This document shows, in pieces, positions 5,768-9,292 of a stretch of DNA of 9,292 bases. The DNA comes from DAOUAM01 sp034433305. Its GTDB lineage: Bacteria > Chloroflexota > Dehalococcoidia > Lucifugimonadales > DAOUAM01. Location of the stretch: positions 1 to 9,292 of the forward strand of contig DAOUAM010000098.1 of the NCBI GenBank assembly GCA_034433305.1, written 5' to 3'. The position numbers and the translations under genes were made by a program. The notes beneath the pieces are model-generated. The model searched no databases. It was not told the origin of the DNA and saw only the letters and a program-made list of their open reading frames with translations. Each line of letters starts with the position of its first letter. Within the stretch, counting starts at the first letter, position 1.

Positions 5768-7315
5768 GTGGAGTACGACGTTATCGTTGTCGGTGCAGGC
5801 TCCGCGGGCGCTGTGGTGGCGGCCCGCCTGTCGGAAGACCCGGAGCGCTCGGTGCTGCTGCTGGAGGCAGGCCCCGACTACCCCAACATCCAGGGCCTGC
5901 CCGATGAGCTAAAGTACGGGTTTGCCACCGCCGCTGACATCATGGTCAGCGAGCACAACTGGCAGTTCACAGGCAAGGCCAACGACGTGGCCGAGCCTAT
6001 GCTGGTGCCCAGGGGCAAGGTCACCGGCGGCACCAGCGCCATCAACGGCCAGGTCTTCCTCCGGGGCGTGCCCGAGGACTATGACACCTGGGCCTCCTGG
6101 GGCAACTCCGAGTGGAGCTTTGAAAGGTGTCTGCCTTTCTTCCGCAAACTGGAGACAGATACCGACTTCCACGATGACTTCCACGGCAGCGATGGCCCCA
6201 TCATCTGCCGGCGGTTCAAGAAGAGCGAGTGGCTACCTGCCCAGGTGGCCTTCTACAATGCCTGCCGGGCCGCCGGCTTTGCCGACAGCCCAGACCTCAA
6301 CAACCCGGACTCCACGGGCGTCGGCCCTCTCCCTTCCAACAACCCCAATGGCATCCGCTGGAGCACGGCCATAGGCTACCTCAACCCTGCCCGGCACCGG
6401 CTGAACCTGACCATTCGGTCCAACTGCCTGGCGCACCGCATCCTGTTCGAGGGCAAGCGCGCCGTGGGCGTGGAGGTGGAGAGCGGCGGCGAGAAGTTCA
6501 GGTCCTATGGCAGGCAGGTGGTCCTCAGCAGTGGCACCATCGCATCGCCCCACTTGCTGCTGCTCTCTGGCGTAGGGCCTGAGGAGCAGCTCAAGGCACT
6601 GGGCATACCGGTGGTCCACCATCTGCCCGGTGTGGGCCAGAGCTTTCGCGACCACCCCATGGCCTTCGTCACCTGGCGGACGAGGCCGGGCTTCAAGCTG
6701 GACGGCCTGGCCCCCAGGATACAGGTAGCGCTGCGCTACACGGCTGCCGGCTCTCCCCTGCGCAACGATATGATGATTTTCATGTCCTCCTTCGCCACCG
6801 AGCGCATCAACCGGGGCGGCCATCGCATGGTGCCGCTGGGCATCCGCATGACCGTCGCCCTGTACCTGGCCAGGTCCGCCGGCCAGGTGCGGCTCGCGTC
6901 CCCGGACCCGCACGTGCAGCCCTTCCTGGACTATCACCTGCTGGAGCACCCCTTTGACCGCCAGCGCATGCGGGAAGGGGTGCGCCTGGCCGTGGAGCTT
7001 GGCAAGCACTCGGACTTCGACGGCGTCATCGAAAGCCGGATAGAGCCTCCCGACGAGGCCCTGGAATCGGACGAGACGCTGGACCAGTGGCTGCTGCGGG
7101 AGGTCACCACGGGCCAGCACATCACCAGCACCTGCAGGATGGGGCCTGCCTCCGACCCCATGGCCGTGGTGGACCAGTATGGCCGAGTCCACGGCCTGGA
7201 GGGCCTGCGGGTAGCGGACGCCTCCGTCATGCCCGACTGTGTCCGCGCCAACACCAACGTCACCACCATGATGATTGGCGAGCGCATCGCCGACTTCATC
7301 CGGCGCGGGCGGTAG
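5768..7315 (+). CDS. GMC-family FAD oxidoreductase, copy 1
   Basis: A 515-residue glucose-methanol-choline oxidoreductase that would oxidise an alcohol or similar group using FAD, in the cytoplasm (no signal peptide). GAGSAG (9-14) and Glu33 bind the ADP part of FAD. GMC signature 1 lies around RGKVTGGTSAING (82-94) and signature 2 around SSGTIASPHLLLLSGVG (254-270). The active-site pair is His451 (TGQHITSTCRMG) and Asn495 (ANTNVTT), the 44-residue spacing and His/Asn choice of choline oxidase. The position of choline oxidase's FAD-linking histidine is Ile92, so FAD should be non-covalent. The GTG start has GGAGGT 6 nt upstream. Several family-consensus residues are changed compared with copy 2: GTIASPH for GAIGSPQ, GQSFRDH for GQNLRDH, and STCRMG for GTCKMG. 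The frame is intact, so it is not a pseudogene. Resemblance to mycofactocin-linked MftG was considered, but no mft gene is near. Confidence 0.92.
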   Translation: MEYDVIVVGAGSAGAVVAARLSEDPERSVLLLEAGPDYPNIQGLPDELKYGFATAADIMVSEHNWQFTGKANDVAEPMLVPRGKVTGGTSAINGQVFLRGVPEDYDTWASWGNSEWSFERCLPFFRKLETDTDFHDDFHGSDGPIICRRFKKSEWLPAQVAFYNACRAAGFADSPDLNNPDSTGVGPLPSNNPNGIRWSTAIGYLNPARHRLNLTIRSNCLAHRILFEGKRAVGVEVESGGEKFRSYGRQVVLSSGTIASPHLLLLSGVGPEEQLKALGIPVVHHLPGVGQSFRDHPMAFVTWRTRPGFKLDGLAPRIQVALRYTAAGSPLRNDMMIFMSSFATERINRGGHRMVPLGIRMTVALYLARSAGQVRLASPDPHVQPFLDYHLLEHPFDRQRMREGVRLAVELGKHSDFDGVIESRIEPPDEALESDETLDQWLLREVTTGQHITSTCRMGPASDPMAVVDQYGRVHGLEGLRVADASVMPDCVRANTNVTTMMIGERIADFIRRGR

Positions 7316-7644
7316 CCAGGCCCCGCAGTCCCTCCACGCACGGCAACGCCGGCGACAACATAGCCCGACGGCACACCTGTGCCGCCAGGTAGCCTCTGGG
7401 CTGCTCGGCCACCGCCAGCCTGCCTGGTGCTCCACACGCCAGGGCGCGTGCCCTGCCCGGGTGGGCCTGAAGGTAGCGGGCGAGTCCAGGCTGGGACCCG
7501 CATGATTTGACATGGATTTTGCCAACCAGTCCTCACCAGACTTCGTTCCATGGCGATTCAGAAAACATTGACGCGGATTTCATGAAAGAGTAATATCCTC
7601 GCCGTCGAGACGCCCGATAGCCTGACTCTGCGTGGAGGAAGAGT
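7316..7644. other. Gene-free spacer between the two GMC genes
   Basis: The 329 nt hold no supported gene. Two short GC hairpins lie here: CGGCAC/GTGCCG at 7369-7374 and 7379-7384, and CAGGGC/GCCCTG at 7440-7445 and 7450-7455, both with 4-nt loops. Neither is followed by a T-run, so they are at best weak or factor-dependent stops. From about 7500 the base composition turns AT-richer, ending in the promoter of the second gene. Confidence 0.55.
7568..7596 (+). promoter_or_regulatory. Promoter of the second GMC oxidoreductase
   Basis: TTGACG (7568-7573; 5 of 6) and TAATAT (7591-7596; 4 of 6) are 17 nt apart. The start near 7603 gives a leader of about 41 nt ending in GGAGGA (7634-7639) before the GTG at 7645. 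Confidence 0.55.
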
Positions 7645-9192
7645 GTGAAATACGACGTCATTGTTGTCGGAGCCGGCTCTGCCGGCGCCATCGTCGCGGC
7701 CCGCCTGTCGGAAGACCCCGAGCGGTCGGTGCTGCTGCTGGAGGCAGGCCCGGACTACCCCAACATTGACAGCCTGCCCGACGAGGTCAAGTACGGCTAC
7801 GCCACGGCCATAGACATCATGACCAGCAGCCACAACTGGCAGTTCGTGGGCAAGGCCACCGACAGGGCCGAGCCGATGCTGGTGCCCAGGGGCAAGGTCA
7901 CAGGAGGCTCCAGCGCCATCAACGGCCAGGTCTTCCTCCGGGGCGTGCCCGAGGACTACGACACCTGGGCCTCCTGGGGCAATACCGAGTGGACCTTCCA
8001 GAAGCTCCTGCCCTACATGCGCAAGCTGGAGACCGACACGGACTTTCACGACGATTTCCACGGCAGTGATGGCCCCATCATCTGCCGGCGGTTCAAGAAG
8101 AGCGAGTGGCTGCCCGCCCAGGTGGCCTTTTACAACGCCTGCCGGGCCGCCGGCTTCGCCGACAGCCCAGACCACAACAACCCCGACTCCACGGGCGTCG
8201 GCCCGATACCGCTGAACAACCCCAACGGCATCCGCTGGAGCACGTCCATAGGCTACCTCAACCCGGCCCGTCACCGGCTGAACCTGACTATCCGCCCCAA
8301 CTGCCTGGCCCATCGCATCCTGTTCGAGGGCAAGCGTGCCATCGGTGTGGAGGTGGAGAGCGGCGGCGAGAAGTTCAGGGTCTATGGCGATGAGATTGTC
8401 CTGTGCTCAGGTGCCATTGGCTCGCCCCAGTTGCTGCTGCTGTCTGGCGTTGGGCCAGCGGCGCACCTCAAAGGCCTGGGCATACCTGTGGTGCAGGACA
8501 CGCCTGGCGTCGGCCAGAACCTGCGCGACCACCCGTGCGTGTTCGTCACCTGGCGGACGAAGCCGGGCTTCAAGCTGGATGGCCTGGCCCCCAGAGGGCA
8601 GTTGTGCCTGCGCTACACGGCCAGCGAGTCCAGTCTGCGCAATGACATGATGGTCTTCATGTCCTCCTTCGCCACCGAGCGCATCAACCGGGGTGGCAAC
8701 CGCATGGCGCCCCTGGGCATACGCATGACGGTGGCCCTGTACCTGGCCCTGGGCGCCGGGGAGCTGAAGCTCCAGTCGGCGGACCCGCATGTGCAGCCCT
8801 TCCTGGACTACAACTACCTCCAGGAGGAGTTCGACCGCCGCCGCATGCGCGAGGGCGTGCACCTGTGCGTCAAGCTGGGCGAGCACCCTGATTTCAAGAA
8901 GATCGTCCAGGAGCGCATCGAGCCTCCCGACGAGGCGCTGGAGTCGGACGAGGTCATGGACGACTGGCTGCTGCGAGAGGCGACCACGGGCCAGCACATC
9001 TCGGGCACCTGCAAGATGGGGCCAGCCTCTGACCCCATGGCCGTGGTGGACCAGTATGGCCGGGTACATGGCCTCAAGGGCCTGCGCGTGGTGGATGCTT
9101 CCATCATGCCGGACTGCATCCGCGCCAATACCAACGTCACCACCATGACCATCGGCGAGCGCATCGCCGACTTCATCCGCCAGGGGAAGTAG
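7645..9192 (+). CDS. GMC-family FAD oxidoreductase, copy 2
   Basis: A 515-residue paralog of the gene just upstream, with the same length, no gaps, and about 82% identical residues by hand count. It keeps the canonical family residues: GAGSAG (9-14), Glu33, RGKVTGGSSAING (82-94), CSGAIGSPQLLLLSGVG (254-270), GVGQNLRDH (288-296), His451 in QHISGTCKMG (450-459) and Asn495. It should be an active FAD alcohol oxidase or dehydrogenase; the substrate and electron acceptor are unknown. The two copies differ most in residues about 370-440, part of the substrate-binding half, and match almost completely at 83-113 and 129-176. GTG start with GGAGGA 5 nt upstream. It has its own promoter and a different 5' leader from copy 1, so the two may be expressed under different conditions. 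Confidence 0.93.
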   Translation: MKYDVIVVGAGSAGAIVAARLSEDPERSVLLLEAGPDYPNIDSLPDEVKYGYATAIDIMTSSHNWQFVGKATDRAEPMLVPRGKVTGGSSAINGQVFLRGVPEDYDTWASWGNTEWTFQKLLPYMRKLETDTDFHDDFHGSDGPIICRRFKKSEWLPAQVAFYNACRAAGFADSPDHNNPDSTGVGPIPLNNPNGIRWSTSIGYLNPARHRLNLTIRPNCLAHRILFEGKRAIGVEVESGGEKFRVYGDEIVLCSGAIGSPQLLLLSGVGPAAHLKGLGIPVVQDTPGVGQNLRDHPCVFVTWRTKPGFKLDGLAPRGQLCLRYTASESSLRNDMMVFMSSFATERINRGGNRMAPLGIRMTVALYLALGAGELKLQSADPHVQPFLDYNYLQEEFDRRRMREGVHLCVKLGEHPDFKKIVQERIEPPDEALESDEVMDDWLLREATTGQHISGTCKMGPASDPMAVVDQYGRVHGLKGLRVVDASIMPDCIRANTNVTTMTIGERIADFIRQGK

Positions 9193-9292
9193 GGCTTCCT
9201 GGAGTGCCCAATACCAGGCCCGAATGACCCCGCCGTGTCCTCAAAAGGCGCAGGTGGTCTTTTCCACCGTCCACCCAGCCCCGCCCAACAGC
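9193..9292. other. Downstream flank of the second GMC gene
   Basis: One hundred bases to the window edge with no supported gene. The only structure is a weak inverted repeat GGTGG/CCACC (9253-9257 and 9264-9268) whose T-rich stretch lies in the loop rather than after the stem, so it is not a convincing terminator. Confidence 0.4.

Noticed and set aside
7507..7512. Perfect TTGACA as a -35 element
   Set aside because: No -10-like sequence lies 16-18 nt downstream; the element at 7568-7596 is better placed.
6233..7525. Minus-strand open frame of 430 codons opposite the first GMC gene
   Set aside because: His-, Gly- and Val-rich antisense shadow with no motif; a similar shadow appears opposite copy 2, as expected from the paralogy.
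5768..9192. Assignment of the GMC enzymes as mycofactocin-system MftG
   Set aside because: The N-terminal style is similar, but no mycofactocin precursor or maturation gene is present, so the name cannot be supported.

Overview
The window is GC-rich bacterial chromosomal DNA. All genes use AGG for arginine and ATA for isoleucine freely despite the high GC, and several start with GTG or TTG. This codon habit, the style of CRISPR repeat at the left edge and the tandem oxidoreductase paralogs would fit a Chloroflexota (Dehalococcoidia/SAR202-like) genome. That assignment is an inference; no marker gene is present to prove it.

Layout: (1) Positions 1-133 hold the end of a CRISPR array: two identical ~37-nt repeats around one 37-nt spacer, with the array running off the left edge. 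(2) Positions 134-572 carry no gene. They hold a possible minus-strand promoter facing the array, a pair of competing hairpins, and a good plus-strand promoter for the next gene. (3) 573-1409 (+) is an extended short-chain dehydrogenase/epimerase. It converges on 1406-2710 (-), a CNNM/CorC-type membrane protein with a CBS pair, and the two share a CTAG in which both stop codons lie. (4) 2917-4862 (+) is a two-gene, split MetE-like unit. The first gene resembles the zinc-less N-terminal domain of cobalamin-independent methionine synthase, and the second resembles its zinc-binding catalytic domain. Both are 324 aa and they overlap by GTGA. (5) 4920-5612 (+) is a dienelactone-hydrolase-family enzyme with an intact Cys-Asp-His triad, probably read with the MetE pair. 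(6) 5768-7315 and 7645-9192 (+) are tandem GMC flavin oxidoreductases of 515 aa each, about 82% identical by my hand count, each with its own promoter. The first has a perfect 13-bp hairpin at the start of its predicted mRNA.

Taken together, the window looks like a methionine/one-carbon unit next to a small oxidative catabolism set (SDR, dienelactone hydrolase, two alcohol-oxidising flavoenzymes). No shared pathway can be proven from sequence alone. No cas gene, tRNA, rRNA, transposase or clear intrinsic terminator is visible. The points most worth checking are the split MetE with a zinc-less partner, the tandem GMC pair (divergence at signature residues plus patches of near-identity), the hairpin in the first GMC leader, and the CRISPR end with its self-complementary spacer.
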